NCBI RefSeq assembly: GCF_016863655.1
Contig: NZ_BOPH01000027.1
Span: forward strand, 1 to 64,000
DNA from: Virgisporangium ochraceum
Lineage (GTDB): Bacteria > Actinomycetota > Actinomycetes > Mycobacteriales > Micromonosporaceae
DNA length: 64,000 nt
Reading direction: 5' to 3'
In this document: in pieces, positions 43,654-52,582 of the stretch
Numbering within the stretch: the first letter of the stretch is position 1
How the letters are laid out: every line of letters starts with the position of its first letter
Notes under the pieces: model-generated
What the model was told of the DNA's origin: nothing
What the model saw: only the letters and a program-made list of their open reading frames with translations
The model's database searches: none
Position numbers and translations under genes: made by a program

Positions 43654-44292
43654 TCAACGCACATCGAGCCGCATCAGTTCAACGCGGGCGTGCCCGAGTG
43701 CGGCCCGGATCGCGTCGGTCACCTCGACGTCGTCGCGCCGCGACAGCCACTCCGGGTCGGCGGTGCACGTCAGGGCGCCGTTGCCGGCGAGGGAGACCGT
43801 CACCTTCCCGAACGCCGACACGCCGGTCGCGGCGGGGCGCACGCGTCCCTGTACCCGGGTGTCGTCGAGGGACGCCAGGATCTCCCCGGTGGTACCGGTC
43901 GGCGGGGACGGCTCGGGCAGCGGCGTCGGTTTCGTCGGGACGCCCGGAGGCGGCTCGCCGGTCTCGCCCGTGACCCAGGCGTCCAGCGCCTTCAGGCGCT
44001 CCGGCAACCCGGCGTCGACCAGTCGCCGGTCGGCGACGGCGGCCCGGTCGGCGAGCGCCGCGGCGGCGGCTTCCGCCACGGCGCCCGCGAGCCTCCCGGT
44101 GCCGACCGACCGGCGCCAGCCGTCGCCGAGCGAAACGGACTCCGCCAGCCCGGCCGGGTCGAGGGTGACACGCACCGTTCCGGTGCCGTCCGCGCCCTCA
44201 ACCCGGCCGGGCCCGTCGGTGGACATGTTGTCCAGCGCGTCGAGCGACCGGAGCAGCCGGTCGACCCGCGCGGCGTCAGCGTCGTCGGTCAT
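43654..44292 (-). CDS. YbaB/EbfC-like nucleoid-associated-type protein
   Basis: A 212-residue protein. After a short coil (VDRLLRSLDALDNMSTD), the segment GTVRVTLDPAGLAESVSLGD followed by a helix of small residues (LAGAVAEAAAAALADRAAVAD) matches the YbaB/EbfC-like proteins found beside type VII secretion genes. A Pro-rich linker leads to a second beta-rich unit (FGKVTVSLAGNGALTCTADPEW). ATG 44292 has AGGAG five bases upstream; ATG 44304 lacks one. That Shine-Dalgarno lies inside a perfect 9-bp dyad. Confidence 0.6.
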   Translation of the reverse strand: MTDDADAARVDRLLRSLDALDNMSTDGPGRVEGADGTGTVRVTLDPAGLAESVSLGDGWRRSVGTGRLAGAVAEAAAAALADRAAVADRRLVDAGLPERLKALDAWVTGETGEPPPGVPTKPTPLPEPSPPTGTTGEILASLDDTRVQGRVRPAATGVSAFGKVTVSLAGNGALTCTADPEWLSRRDDVEVTDAIRAALGHARVELMRLDVR

Positions 44293-44316
44293 TCCACTCC
44301 TCATGTCGAGTGGAAT
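44291..44316 (-). promoter_or_regulatory. Hairpin overlapping the Shine-Dalgarno and start of the YbaB-like gene
   Basis: ATTCCACTC and GAGTGGAAT are perfect 9-bp arms with an 8-nt loop. On the mRNA the right arm contains the AGGAG-type binding site and ends at the ATG at 44292, so folding would hide the ribosome site. It could alternatively be a DNA operator. Confidence 0.6.
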
Positions 44317-44369
44317 CGATTAGAGCGCGGACACCGGACGAACGACAGGTCTGCGGAGTCCGGTAAATC

Positions 44370-46724
44370 TCACGGCGCCCAGGGTGAACCGATGACCCAC
44401 GTGCTGTCGTTGACCCAGGGATCGGGGTTGCTGTACGCCGGCCCACCCGCGCCGTCGGTCATCCACACCTCGGCGTTGTAGTGGCGCAGGAACGAGCCGC
44501 GGAAGTTCCACGACTCCAGCGACACCCCGGTGCCCGACAGACCGGTGCGGGCGCACCAGGTCGCGTCGGCGCGGAACAGGGCCGACCCGTCGTTCACCGA
44601 GTTCTGTGCCCGGGAGTTGGCGTGCCGCAGGAACTGCCCCGGGAAGTTCACCGACTCGAACGAATAGCACGACCCGTCGGCGAGCCCGGCGCGCACGGTG
44701 TACGTCGCGTCGGCCTTCGTCGTCGCGTCACTGGACGCGTTGACCACCGCCGTGTACGCGAGGCTGTTCTGGTGCCGCAGGTACCGGTCGGTGTATCCGG
44801 GCGTGGTCACCTGGAACGAGACCCGGCTGTTCACCGGGAGCCCGACCGGCGACAGCGCCGGCGTGTTCCGCGACGCGGCGATGAGTGCCTGGTTCGCCGC
44901 CCGGACCCGGTTCTGGTCGAACTTCACCACCTGACGGTCATAGGTGAGGAACCCGTTCAGCTCGCCTTCCAGGTCGGTGATCTCGGTGTAGACCGACGCG
45001 CTCAACCCCTTGCCCATCATGAGGTTCTGCACGCCGCGCACCAGGCCGACGTACCGGTCGGTCATCGCCGTCGGGTTCGCCTGCCACTCGTAGGCGAACC
45101 ACTGGCCGTTCGGGCTGTACTGGTGACCGGGTGTCTGCAGCCCGAGCCCGCCGAACTCGCCGAGCACCGCGATCCTGCTGCCCGACGGCACCGGTGAGGC
45201 CGGCCCGAGGTACATGTGCCAGTCGTCGATGTCGCCGTTGCCCGGGTTGCCCAGCGACTGGCAGCAGTTGTATCCACTGTGGACGTTCACCAGCCGGGTC
45301 GGATCGTAGTTCTTCACCATCTGGCCGACGCGCTGGGTGTCGGCGAGCGCCCGCTCGCCCCAGCCCTCGTTGTAGGTCGTGTACGCGACCACCGACGGCG
45401 AACTGCGGTGCTCGTCGACGATCTCGCGCGCCTCCGCCTCGAACTGGGCCTGCTGCGCGTTGGTGGCGTTGATGTCCTGCGCGGTGAACGACGGGATGTC
45501 CTGCCACACCAGGAGTCCGAGCCGGTCGGCGTGGTAGAACCAGCGCTGCGGCTCGACCTTGATGTGCTTGCGCACCATGTTGAAGCCCAGGTCCTTGTGC
45601 TTCTGCAGGTCGAAGGCCAGGGCCGCGTCGGTGGGCGCGGTGTAGAGGCCGTCGGGCCAGTAGCCCTGGTCGAGCGTTCCGGTCTGGAACACGAACTGAC
45701 CGTTGAGCAGCGGCCGCAGCTTGCCGTTCACCATTCCGGTGGTGATCGTGCGCATCCCGAAGTAGTGCGTGGTGCGGTCGACCTGTGCCCCCGACGCGTT
45801 CCGCAGCGTGACGCGGAGGTTGTACAGGAACGGGTCGTCCGGCGTCCAGCGGCGGGCATCGGGCACCGGCACGGAGAACTCGGTGAACCCGCCGGTGGCC
45901 GTGCCGACCACGGTGGACCCGTTGAGCGCCTCGGCGAGCACGGTGTGCCCGGAGACGTCTCCCCGCGTGAACACCCGCACCCGCAAGGTGTTGTTGGACA
46001 GGTTCGGGTACATGTCGACGCTGCTGATCGACGAGGCGGGCGTCGGCTCCAGCCACACGGTCTGCCAGATTCCGGAGACCGCCGTGTAGAAGATGCCGCT
46101 GGGCGTCTTGGTCTGCTTGCCGATGAGCGGCAGCGTGTTGTTCTGGCGGCTGTCGGTCGGGTCGTAGACCTTCACGACGATCTCGTTCGCGCCTCCGATG
46201 AGCCGGGGCGTGATGTCGAAGCCGAACCCGTCGTAGCCACCGGTGTGCGAGCCGACGCTCACCCCGTTGACGTACACGGTGGTCTGCCAGTCGACGGCGC
46301 CGAAGTGCAGTTGCACGCGGCGTCCGGCCCAGGTCGGCGGCACGGTGAACGTGCGGCGGTAGAACAGGTAGTGCCGGTTGTCGTTGGGCGGACGCATGAT
46401 GCCCGACAGCGCCGACTCGACCGGGAACGGCACGTTGACGCGCTCCGGCAGCGTCACGCCGAACTGCGGCGCGTCGTCGGTGACCGACTGGCGCAGTTGC
46501 CACTCGCCGTTGAGGTTCTGCCACTCGGGCCGGGTCATCTGGGGTCGGGGGTACTCGGGCAGCGGCGTGCCGTTGAGGGCCTGCGCGGTCCAGGGTGTGG
46601 TCAGCGGCGGGGTCTTGGCCGGGGCGGCCTGCGCGGGCGTGTGCACGAGCAGGCTGGCTGCCGCTGTGGCGAGGAGCGCCGCGACGGCCAGGATCGGCCT
46701 TCGCGACGCGGACATCGGGGACAT
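44370..46724 (-). CDS. Secreted glycoside hydrolase family 2 enzyme with C-terminal AbfB-like domain
   Basis: A 784-residue exported enzyme. The signal peptide (SASRRPILAVAALLATAAAS, cleaved near AQA) is followed by a GH2 sugar-binding domain (LNGEWQLRQS, HYLFYRRTFTVPPTW, HTGGYDGFGFDIT), immunoglobulin-like domain and TIM barrel. The acid/base Glu is in TTYNEGWGE and the nucleophile Glu in VLGEFGG. The last ~140 residues (DRYLRHQNSLAYTAV, GQFLRHANSRAQNS, GSFLRHYNAEVWM) form an AbfB-type trefoil that binds arabinofuranose side chains. GGAGG lies 5 nt before ATG 46724. It is probably a galactosidase/glucuronidase-type enzyme feeding the divergent importer. Confidence 0.85.
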   Translation of the reverse strand: MSPMSASRRPILAVAALLATAAASLLVHTPAQAAPAKTPPLTTPWTAQALNGTPLPEYPRPQMTRPEWQNLNGEWQLRQSVTDDAPQFGVTLPERVNVPFPVESALSGIMRPPNDNRHYLFYRRTFTVPPTWAGRRVQLHFGAVDWQTTVYVNGVSVGSHTGGYDGFGFDITPRLIGGANEIVVKVYDPTDSRQNNTLPLIGKQTKTPSGIFYTAVSGIWQTVWLEPTPASSISSVDMYPNLSNNTLRVRVFTRGDVSGHTVLAEALNGSTVVGTATGGFTEFSVPVPDARRWTPDDPFLYNLRVTLRNASGAQVDRTTHYFGMRTITTGMVNGKLRPLLNGQFVFQTGTLDQGYWPDGLYTAPTDAALAFDLQKHKDLGFNMVRKHIKVEPQRWFYHADRLGLLVWQDIPSFTAQDINATNAQQAQFEAEAREIVDEHRSSPSVVAYTTYNEGWGERALADTQRVGQMVKNYDPTRLVNVHSGYNCCQSLGNPGNGDIDDWHMYLGPASPVPSGSRIAVLGEFGGLGLQTPGHQYSPNGQWFAYEWQANPTAMTDRYVGLVRGVQNLMMGKGLSASVYTEITDLEGELNGFLTYDRQVVKFDQNRVRAANQALIAASRNTPALSPVGLPVNSRVSFQVTTPGYTDRYLRHQNSLAYTAVVNASSDATTKADATYTVRAGLADGSCYSFESVNFPGQFLRHANSRAQNSVNDGSALFRADATWCARTGLSGTGVSLESWNFRGSFLRHYNAEVWMTDGAGGPAYSNPDPWVNDSTWVIGSPWAP

Positions 46725-46834
46725 GTCGCCTCCGTGGGGGTGGGCGGTGGGCGGTTGCGGCGCCGCCGGGGCGGATGGAGCGGTTTTCATAACGGCGCCG
46801 TCACGGCTCTTGACCGTCTCCCAAGCCGTGTGTT

Positions 46835-46842
46835 TAACGTTA
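46835..46842. promoter_or_regulatory. TAACGTTA dyad in the GH2 promoter
   Basis: The palindrome TAACGTTA sits in an AT-rich patch (GTTTAACGTTATAG) about 110 bp upstream of the GH2 start. AACGTT-centred palindromes are common LacI-family sites, so it may be an operator or part of the promoter. Confidence 0.4.
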
Positions 46843-46887
46843 TAGAACCCACTGGACGGCCGCGTCAATAACCGACCGTCGATGTCT

Positions 46888-46920
46888 GAGAGCGCTCTCG
46901 CACCCATCGTGAGCGCTCCC
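46888..46920. promoter_or_regulatory. Two CebR-like LacI operators between the GH2 gene and the ABC importer
   Basis: TGAGAGCGCTCTCG (perfect core GAGAGCGCTCTC at 46888-46899) and TGAGCGCTCCC (core GAGCGCTC at 46911-46918) lie 32-64 bp before the importer start and upstream of the divergent GH2 gene. The established Streptomyces CebR operator is TGGGAGCGCTCCCA. The LacI regulator at the end of this operon is the obvious candidate to bind here. Confidence 0.75.
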
Positions 46921-46951
46921 TTCCCTCACCCCCGCCCTGAGGAGTCCCTTC

Positions 46952-48049
46952 ATGTCCCTCCGCACGCCCTTACGCGGGTCGTCCCGGCGCGCCGTGGGCG
47001 CCACCGCCGCGCTGCTCGCCGCTACCACCCTGTTCGCCGGCTGCACCAAGAGCGAGGACGGCGGCACCCCGTCGACGTCCGGCACCGAGGGCGCCCAGGT
47101 CGTCGCGAGCAACTCCGCGCCGGCCGGACCGTCCTGCACGCTGCAGCAGTACGGCGCCGCCAAGCTCGATCTCAAGAACGCCGTCGTCGGCTTCTCCCAG
47201 TCGGAGAAGGAGGCCAACCCGTTCCGCATCGCCGAGACCCAGTCGATCAGAGACGAGGCGGCCAGGCAGGGCGTCAAGCAACTCCTGGTCACCAACGCGC
47301 AGTCACAGCTCAGCAAGCAGATCGCCGACATCCAGGACATGCTCAATCAGGGCGCCCAGTTCCTGATCGTCGCGCCGCTGAACTCCGACGGCCTGGAGCC
47401 GGCCCTGCAGGCGGCCGCCGCCAAGAAGGTCCCGGTGCTCACGATCGACCGGAAGATCAACTCCAAGAGCTGCAAGGACTACCTGGCGTTCCTCGGCTCG
47501 AACTTCGTCGAGCAGGGCAAGCGGGCCGCCGACGCGATGATCAAGGTGACCGGCGGCACCGGCAAGGTGGCTATTCTGCTTGGTTCGTCCGGAAATAACG
47601 TAACTACGGACCGCACCAACGGCTTCGTCGACCAGGCCAAGGCCAAGGCGCCGGGGCTGCAGATCGTCGCCCAGCAGACCGGCGAGTTCGCCCGCGACAA
47701 GGGCCAGCAGGTCATGGAGCAGCTGCTCTCCAGCAACCCGGAGATCACGGCGGTCTACGCCGAGAACGACGAGATGGCGCTCGGCGCGGTCACCGCGATC
47801 AAGGCCGCGAACAGGAAGCCGGGCCAGGACATCAAGATCGTGTCAATTGATGGCACCCGCAACGCCGTACAGGCCATCGTCGACGGCACGATCAATGCGG
47901 TCATCGAGTCGAACCCACGGTTCGGCCCGCTGGCGTTCAAGACGGCGCTGGACTTCTACAACGGTACGGCGATCCCCGAGAACGTCATCATCGAAGACCG
48001 CGAGTACGACTCGGCCAACGCGCAGTCGTCGCTCGGCAGCGCCTACTAA
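46952..48049 (+). CDS. Sugar ABC transporter substrate-binding lipoprotein, YtfQ-like
   Basis: A 365-residue periplasmic-binding protein of the ribose/galactofuranose type. The lipobox ends ATTLFAGC (about residue 31). The mature protein opens VVGFSQSEKEANPFRIAETQSI, then DIQDMLNQGAQFLIVAPLNSDGLEPAL and VAILLGSSGNNVTTDR, close in pattern to galactofuranose-binding YtfQ. It is the first gene of an importer operon with one ATPase and two permeases. The GH2 enzyme outside the cell may release its ligand. Confidence 0.85.
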   Translation: MSLRTPLRGSSRRAVGATAALLAATTLFAGCTKSEDGGTPSTSGTEGAQVVASNSAPAGPSCTLQQYGAAKLDLKNAVVGFSQSEKEANPFRIAETQSIRDEAARQGVKQLLVTNAQSQLSKQIADIQDMLNQGAQFLIVAPLNSDGLEPALQAAAAKKVPVLTIDRKINSKSCKDYLAFLGSNFVEQGKRAADAMIKVTGGTGKVAILLGSSGNNVTTDRTNGFVDQAKAKAPGLQIVAQQTGEFARDKGQQVMEQLLSSNPEITAVYAENDEMALGAVTAIKAANRKPGQDIKIVSIDGTRNAVQAIVDGTINAVIESNPRFGPLAFKTALDFYNGTAIPENVIIEDREYDSANAQSSLGSAY

Positions 48050-48051
48050 CC

Positions 48052-49602
48052 ATGGCGGCTACGACTCCAAAGGGAGTGGTCCTGGAGACCCACGAAGTCT
48101 CCAAGCGGTTCCCCGGCGTGCTGGCCCTCGACCGGGTCAGCATGTCGGTGGGCCCCGGCGAGGTGCACGCCCTCGTCGGCGAGAACGGCGCCGGCAAGTC
48201 GACGCTCATCAAGGTGCTCACCGGCGTCTACCGGGCCGACGGTGGCGAGGTGCGGTACCGGGGCGCGCCGGTGAGCTTCGGGCGGCCCCTCGACGCCCAG
48301 CACGCGGGGATCTCCACGATCTACCAGGAGGTCAACCTCGTCCCGCTGATGAGCGTCGCGCGGAACCTCTTCCTGGGACGCGAACCGCGGCGGGTCGGGC
48401 TGATCGACGTGGCGCGCATGAACCGCGAGGCGTCGGAGACCCTGGAGCGGTACGGGATCAATGTTGACGTCACCCGCCCGCTGCGCTCAATAAGCCTGGG
48501 TGCGCAGCAGATGGTCGCCCTGGCGCGCGCTGTCGCGGTCGGCGCTCATGGCGACACGGCACGGGTTCTCGTCATGGACGAGCCGACCTCCTCGCTGGAG
48601 CCGCGCGAGGTCGAGACGCTCTTCCGCGTGGTGCGCGACCTCAGCGCGCAGGGCATCGCCGTCGTCTACGTGAGCCACCGCCTCGACGAGCTGTACGAGC
48701 TCTGCCAGCGGGTCACCGTGCTGCGCGACGGCCGAGTCGTGCACACGGGCCCGATCAAGGGTCTCGACCGGCTCACGCTGGTCTCGCACATGCTGGGCCG
48801 CGACCTGGTCCAGGTGGAACGCGACGGGGTGACCGGGTTCGGCGACCACGGCGAGGCCACGTCCGCGGAGCCACTGCTGCACGTCGACGGTCTGCGCAAG
48901 CGTCACGTCCTCGACGGTGTGTCGTTCACCGTGCGCCCCGGCGAGGTCACCGGCCTGGGTGGGCTGCTCGGGTCGGGGCGCTCGGAGACCGCGAAGGCCA
49001 TCGTCGGTGCCCTGCCGCTCGACGACGGCTCGGTGACCGTCGGCGGCCGGACGCTGCGGAGACTCTCCCCCGCCGCCTCGCTGCGCGAGGGCATCGCGCT
49101 GCTGCCCGAGGACCGCAAGGCCGAGGGCATCATCCCCGACCTGTCGGTGCGGGAGAACATCGTGCTCGCCGCGATGCCCCGCCTGGCGAGAGCCGGGATC
49201 GTGACCCGCCGCCGGCAGGACCGCATCGTGCGGACCTTCATGGAACGCCTGCGCATCAAGGCGTCCAGCCCCGAGCAGCGGGTCGCGGAGCTGTCCGGCG
49301 GCAACCAGCAGAAGGTGCTGCTGGCCCGCTGGCTGTGCCTGGAACCGCGGCTGCTGCTGCTCGACGAGCCCACCCGCGGCATCGACGTAGGTGCCAAGGC
49401 CGAGGTGCAGAAGCTCATCGACGAGCTGGCCCGCGACGGGCTGGCCGTCGTACTCATCTCCTCCGACCTGGAGGAGCTCGTCGAGGGCGCCGACCGGGTC
49501 GTGGTGCTGCGCGCCGGCGCCGTCGTCGGCGAGCTCGCCGGCGACGACGTGAGCGAGCACGCCATCATGGCCGCGATCGCGCAGGAGGCCGCGGATGACT
49601 GA
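48052..49602 (+). CDS. Sugar ABC transporter ATP-binding protein, YtfR/RbsA-like
   Basis: A 516-residue duplicated ATPase. Half one has Walker A GENGAGKSTLIKVLTG and signature ISLGAQQMVALARA (a degenerate LSxGQ), Walker B VLVMDEPTSSLE. Half two has a degenerate Walker A (GGLLGSGRSETAKAI) but good LSGGNQQKVLLARWL and LLLLDEPTRGID. This asymmetry is normal for RbsA-type proteins. It starts 2 bp after the binding protein and overlaps the permease by 8 nt. TCAATGTTGA lies at 48458. Confidence 0.9.
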   Translation: MAATTPKGVVLETHEVSKRFPGVLALDRVSMSVGPGEVHALVGENGAGKSTLIKVLTGVYRADGGEVRYRGAPVSFGRPLDAQHAGISTIYQEVNLVPLMSVARNLFLGREPRRVGLIDVARMNREASETLERYGINVDVTRPLRSISLGAQQMVALARAVAVGAHGDTARVLVMDEPTSSLEPREVETLFRVVRDLSAQGIAVVYVSHRLDELYELCQRVTVLRDGRVVHTGPIKGLDRLTLVSHMLGRDLVQVERDGVTGFGDHGEATSAEPLLHVDGLRKRHVLDGVSFTVRPGEVTGLGGLLGSGRSETAKAIVGALPLDDGSVTVGGRTLRRLSPAASLREGIALLPEDRKAEGIIPDLSVRENIVLAAMPRLARAGIVTRRRQDRIVRTFMERLRIKASSPEQRVAELSGGNQQKVLLARWLCLEPRLLLLDEPTRGIDVGAKAEVQKLIDELARDGLAVVLISSDLEELVEGADRVVVLRAGAVVGELAGDDVSEHAIMAAIAQEAADD

Positions 49603-50539
49603 GCTCGCCGTCGCCGCGAAGAGACCGGTCGCGCGGTACGTGCAGGACTACGGCGTCTACGGCGCGGTGGCGGTCCTGTTGCTGTTCAACGCGTTCTTCA
49701 CCGACAACTTCCTCCAGGTGTCCAACCTGCGCACGCAGCTCGTCCAGGTCGCGCCGGTCGTCATCGTCGCGCTCGGCATGGCGCTGGTGATCGGCGGCGA
49801 GGGCGTCGACCTGTCGGTCGGGTCGGTGATGGCGCTGGCCGCCGCGGTGATCCCGCTGTACCTCGGGTTCGGCGTGTGGCCGGCGGTGCTGATGGCGCTC
49901 GTGGCGGGCGCGGTCGCCGGGCTGGTGAACGGCTCGCTGGTCGCGGTCGTCGGGTTGCAGCCGATCGTGGCGACGCTGGCGCTGCTGGTCGCCGGGCGCG
50001 GGCTCGCGCTGGTGATCGCCGACGGCCAGCTCAAGCAGATCCGCAACGCCGACCTGCTGGCGCTGGGTGAGGGCGGCGTCCTGGGCCTGCCGCTCATCGC
50101 GGCGGTGCTCGCGGTGGTCGTCGGGTTCGTGGTGCACCGCACCACGTACGGGCGCCAGCTCGTCGCGATCGGCGGCAACCGGCCGGCGGCCCAGCTGGCC
50201 GGGTTGCCGGTGAAGCGGGTGCTGATCGTCACGTATGTCCTCTGTGGAGTGTTCGCGGCGCTCGCGGGTGTGCTCGCCACGGCGCGGCTCACCGCGAGCG
50301 ACCCGTCGGCGGTCGGCAACCTCATGGAGCTGTCGGCGATCACCGCGGTGGTGGTCGGCGGCACGCCGCTGACCGGCGGCCGGATCCGGGTGCTGGGCAC
50401 GGTCGCGGGCGCGCTGCTCATGCAGCTGCTGCGGGCCACGCTCATCCAGCACGGGCTGCCCGACTCGACCGCCCAGATGGTGCAGGCGGCCGTGATCCTG
50501 GTGGCGGTGTACGTGGCGAGGCAACGGAGGACGCGGTGA
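49595..50539 (+). CDS. Sugar ABC transporter permease, YtfT/RbsC-like
   Basis: A 314-residue membrane protein with about ten helices of the RbsC type: VVIVALGMALVIGGEGVDLSVGSVMAL is the conserved G-x-DLSVGS segment, followed by GLVNGSLVAVVGLQPIVATLALL, FVVHRTTYGRQLVAIGGN and VVVGGTPLTGG. It would form a heterodimeric channel with the next permease. It overlaps both neighbours (8 nt and GTGA). Confidence 0.9.
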   Translation: MTELAVAAKRPVARYVQDYGVYGAVAVLLLFNAFFTDNFLQVSNLRTQLVQVAPVVIVALGMALVIGGEGVDLSVGSVMALAAAVIPLYLGFGVWPAVLMALVAGAVAGLVNGSLVAVVGLQPIVATLALLVAGRGLALVIADGQLKQIRNADLLALGEGGVLGLPLIAAVLAVVVGFVVHRTTYGRQLVAIGGNRPAAQLAGLPVKRVLIVTYVLCGVFAALAGVLATARLTASDPSAVGNLMELSAITAVVVGGTPLTGGRIRVLGTVAGALLMQLLRATLIQHGLPDSTAQMVQAAVILVAVYVARQRRTR

Positions 50540-51543
50540 CCGCCGTACTGACCACCGGGGGCAGGCAGCTTCCCGTGTCCCGCGTGGCGCGCAGCGAGCG
50601 CATCGCCGCGCTCGCGCAACGGCACGGCGCTCTCGCGGTCCTCCTGCTGTCGACCCTTGTGGCATCGCTCGTGTTCGACTCGTTCGCCACGTTCGACAAC
50701 CTCACCGGGATCAGCATCCAGTCGTCGTTCCTCGTCGTGGTGGCGGTGGGGATGACGTTCGTCATCATCACCGGTGGCATCGACCTGTCGGTCGGCTCGG
50801 TGTTCGCGCTCGGCGGCGTGGTCGCCGCGTGGGCCAGCCAGTACGGGCTGGCGCCGGCGCTGCTCGCGCCGCTGCTGGTGTGCGGGGCGGTGGGGCTGCT
50901 CAACGGCCTGGTCGTCGCGTACACCGGGCTGGCGCCGTTCATCGTCACACTCGCCACGCTGCTGGGCGCGCGCGGTCTCCTCCTCGCGATCACCGACGAG
51001 GGTGCGAGGACCTTCCTCGTGCCGCGCGACGCCGCGTTCCTCGACCTCGGCCGGGGCACGTTGCTCGGGTTCGGGTACCCGGTGTGGATCGCGGTGCTGC
51101 TGTGTGTTCTCGGCGGCGTGCTGCTGCAGCGGACCCGGTACGGTCAGGGCGTGTACGCGATCGGGGGCAGCGAGGACGCGGCCGCGCTCATGGGCCTGCC
51201 GGTGGCCCGCATCAAGGTGCTCACCTATCTGTTGAGCGGACTGCTCGCCGGCTTCGCCGGAGCGCTCAACGCGGCCCGGCTCGGCTCCGGGGTGACGATC
51301 CTCGGTGTCGGCATGGAGCTCGACGCGATCGCGGCCGTGGTCATCGGTGGCACACTGCTCATCGGTGGTGCGGGTACGGTCAGCGGAACCCTGTGCGGGG
51401 TCCTGCTGTTGGGCGTCATCCAGAATGTGATCAACCAGATCGGAAACCTCACCTCCTCGGTGCAGTCGGTGGTGAGTGGTGCGTTCCTGGTGGTCGTCGT
51501 GGTCACCCAGAGCTACCTCAGCCGGGTCCGGCGGCTGCGATGA
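50536..51543 (+). CDS. Sugar ABC transporter permease, YjfF/RbsC-like
   Basis: A 335-residue permease with the same plan: VVVAVGMTFVIITGGIDLSVGSVFALGGVV, GLLNGLVVAYTGLAPFIVTLATLLGARG, RTRYGQGVYAIGGSEDAA and AVVIGGTLLIGGAGTVSGT. The two-permease arrangement matches the YtfT-YjfF galactofuranose system rather than single-permease ribose systems. The GTG start overlaps the first permease stop. Confidence 0.9.
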   Translation: MTAVLTTGGRQLPVSRVARSERIAALAQRHGALAVLLLSTLVASLVFDSFATFDNLTGISIQSSFLVVVAVGMTFVIITGGIDLSVGSVFALGGVVAAWASQYGLAPALLAPLLVCGAVGLLNGLVVAYTGLAPFIVTLATLLGARGLLLAITDEGARTFLVPRDAAFLDLGRGTLLGFGYPVWIAVLLCVLGGVLLQRTRYGQGVYAIGGSEDAAALMGLPVARIKVLTYLLSGLLAGFAGALNAARLGSGVTILGVGMELDAIAAVVIGGTLLIGGAGTVSGTLCGVLLLGVIQNVINQIGNLTSSVQSVVSGAFLVVVVVTQSYLSRVRRLR

Positions 51544-51556
51544 GAGGGGCTCGTAC

Positions 51557-52582
51557 GTGGTGGTCAGCCTGAAGGACATCGCCGAGCGGGCCGGCGTCTC
51601 GCTCGCGACGGTGTCCAACGTGGTCAACGGCTACCGGCCGGTCGGCGAGGCGACGCGGCTGAAGGTGCAGGAGGCCATCGACGAGCTCGGCTACTCCCCC
51701 AATCTCAGCGCCAGACACCTGCGCAGCGGACGCACCGGCATCGTGGTGCTGGCGATCCCGGAGCTGAACAACCCGTACTTCGCCGAGCTGGCCGGCGCCG
51801 CCATCCGGGAGGCGGCCGGCCTCGGCTACACGCTCGTCATGGAGGACACGGCCGGCGACCGCGACAAGGAGCTCATGCTCGCCATGGGCTCCCGTCGCCA
51901 GGTCATGGACGGGCTCATCTTCTCCCCGGTCAGCATCACCCGCGAGGAGGTGCTGGCCCGGTCCGTCTCGACGCCCCTGGTGCTGATCGGCGAGGGCGTC
52001 TACGACGTCCCCCACGACCACATCGCGATCGACAACATCGCGGCGTCGCACGCGGCGGTGCAGCACCTCGTGTCGCTCGACCGGCACCGCATCGCGTTCA
52101 TCGGCTCGCAGCCCGGCGACCTGCGCCAATCGGCCCACCTGCGCTTCCTCGGCTACCGCCGGGCGCTGGGCGCCGCCGGTCTCCCGTTCGAGGACGCCCT
52201 CGTGGTGAGCACGGCGCTGTTCGGACGCATGGACGGCCTGCGCGCCATGCGGCACCTGCTCGACCTGCCCGAGCCGCCCGACGCGGTCTTCGCCTACAAC
52301 GACCTGATCGCGATCGGCGCGATGCGCGCCATCGGCGAGGCCGGCCGCCGCATCCCCGACGACATCGCGGTGATCGGCATCGACGACATCGAGGAGGGCC
52401 GGTTCAGCACCCCGACCCTCACGACGGTGGCCCCCGACAAGGAGTACATCGGCCGGCTGGCGGTGCAGGCGCTGGTCGCGCGGATCGAGGGCAAACCGGT
52501 GAGCCCGCCGTACGACGTCCAGCCGCCGTTCCGGCTGATCACCCGGGAGAGCACGCTCGGCGGTCCGCGACCGGTGCGTTAG
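51557..52582 (+). CDS. LacI-family repressor of the sugar importer
   Basis: A 341-residue repressor: helix-turn-helix SLKDIAERAGVSLATVSNVV, hinge GYSPNLSARHLRSGRTGIV, and a sugar-binding core (NPYFAELAGAAIREAA, DGLIFSPVS, DAVFAYNDLIAIGAMRAI). It starts 14 bp after the second permease, so it is transcribed with the importer and should sense the imported sugar. The GAGCGCTC operators at 46888-46920 are its likely targets. GTG 51557 or 51560 is possible. Confidence 0.9.
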   Translation: MVVSLKDIAERAGVSLATVSNVVNGYRPVGEATRLKVQEAIDELGYSPNLSARHLRSGRTGIVVLAIPELNNPYFAELAGAAIREAAGLGYTLVMEDTAGDRDKELMLAMGSRRQVMDGLIFSPVSITREEVLARSVSTPLVLIGEGVYDVPHDHIAIDNIAASHAAVQHLVSLDRHRIAFIGSQPGDLRQSAHLRFLGYRRALGAAGLPFEDALVVSTALFGRMDGLRAMRHLLDLPEPPDAVFAYNDLIAIGAMRAIGEAGRRIPDDIAVIGIDDIEEGRFSTPTLTTVAPDKEYIGRLAVQALVARIEGKPVSPPYDVQPPFRLITRESTLGGPRPVR

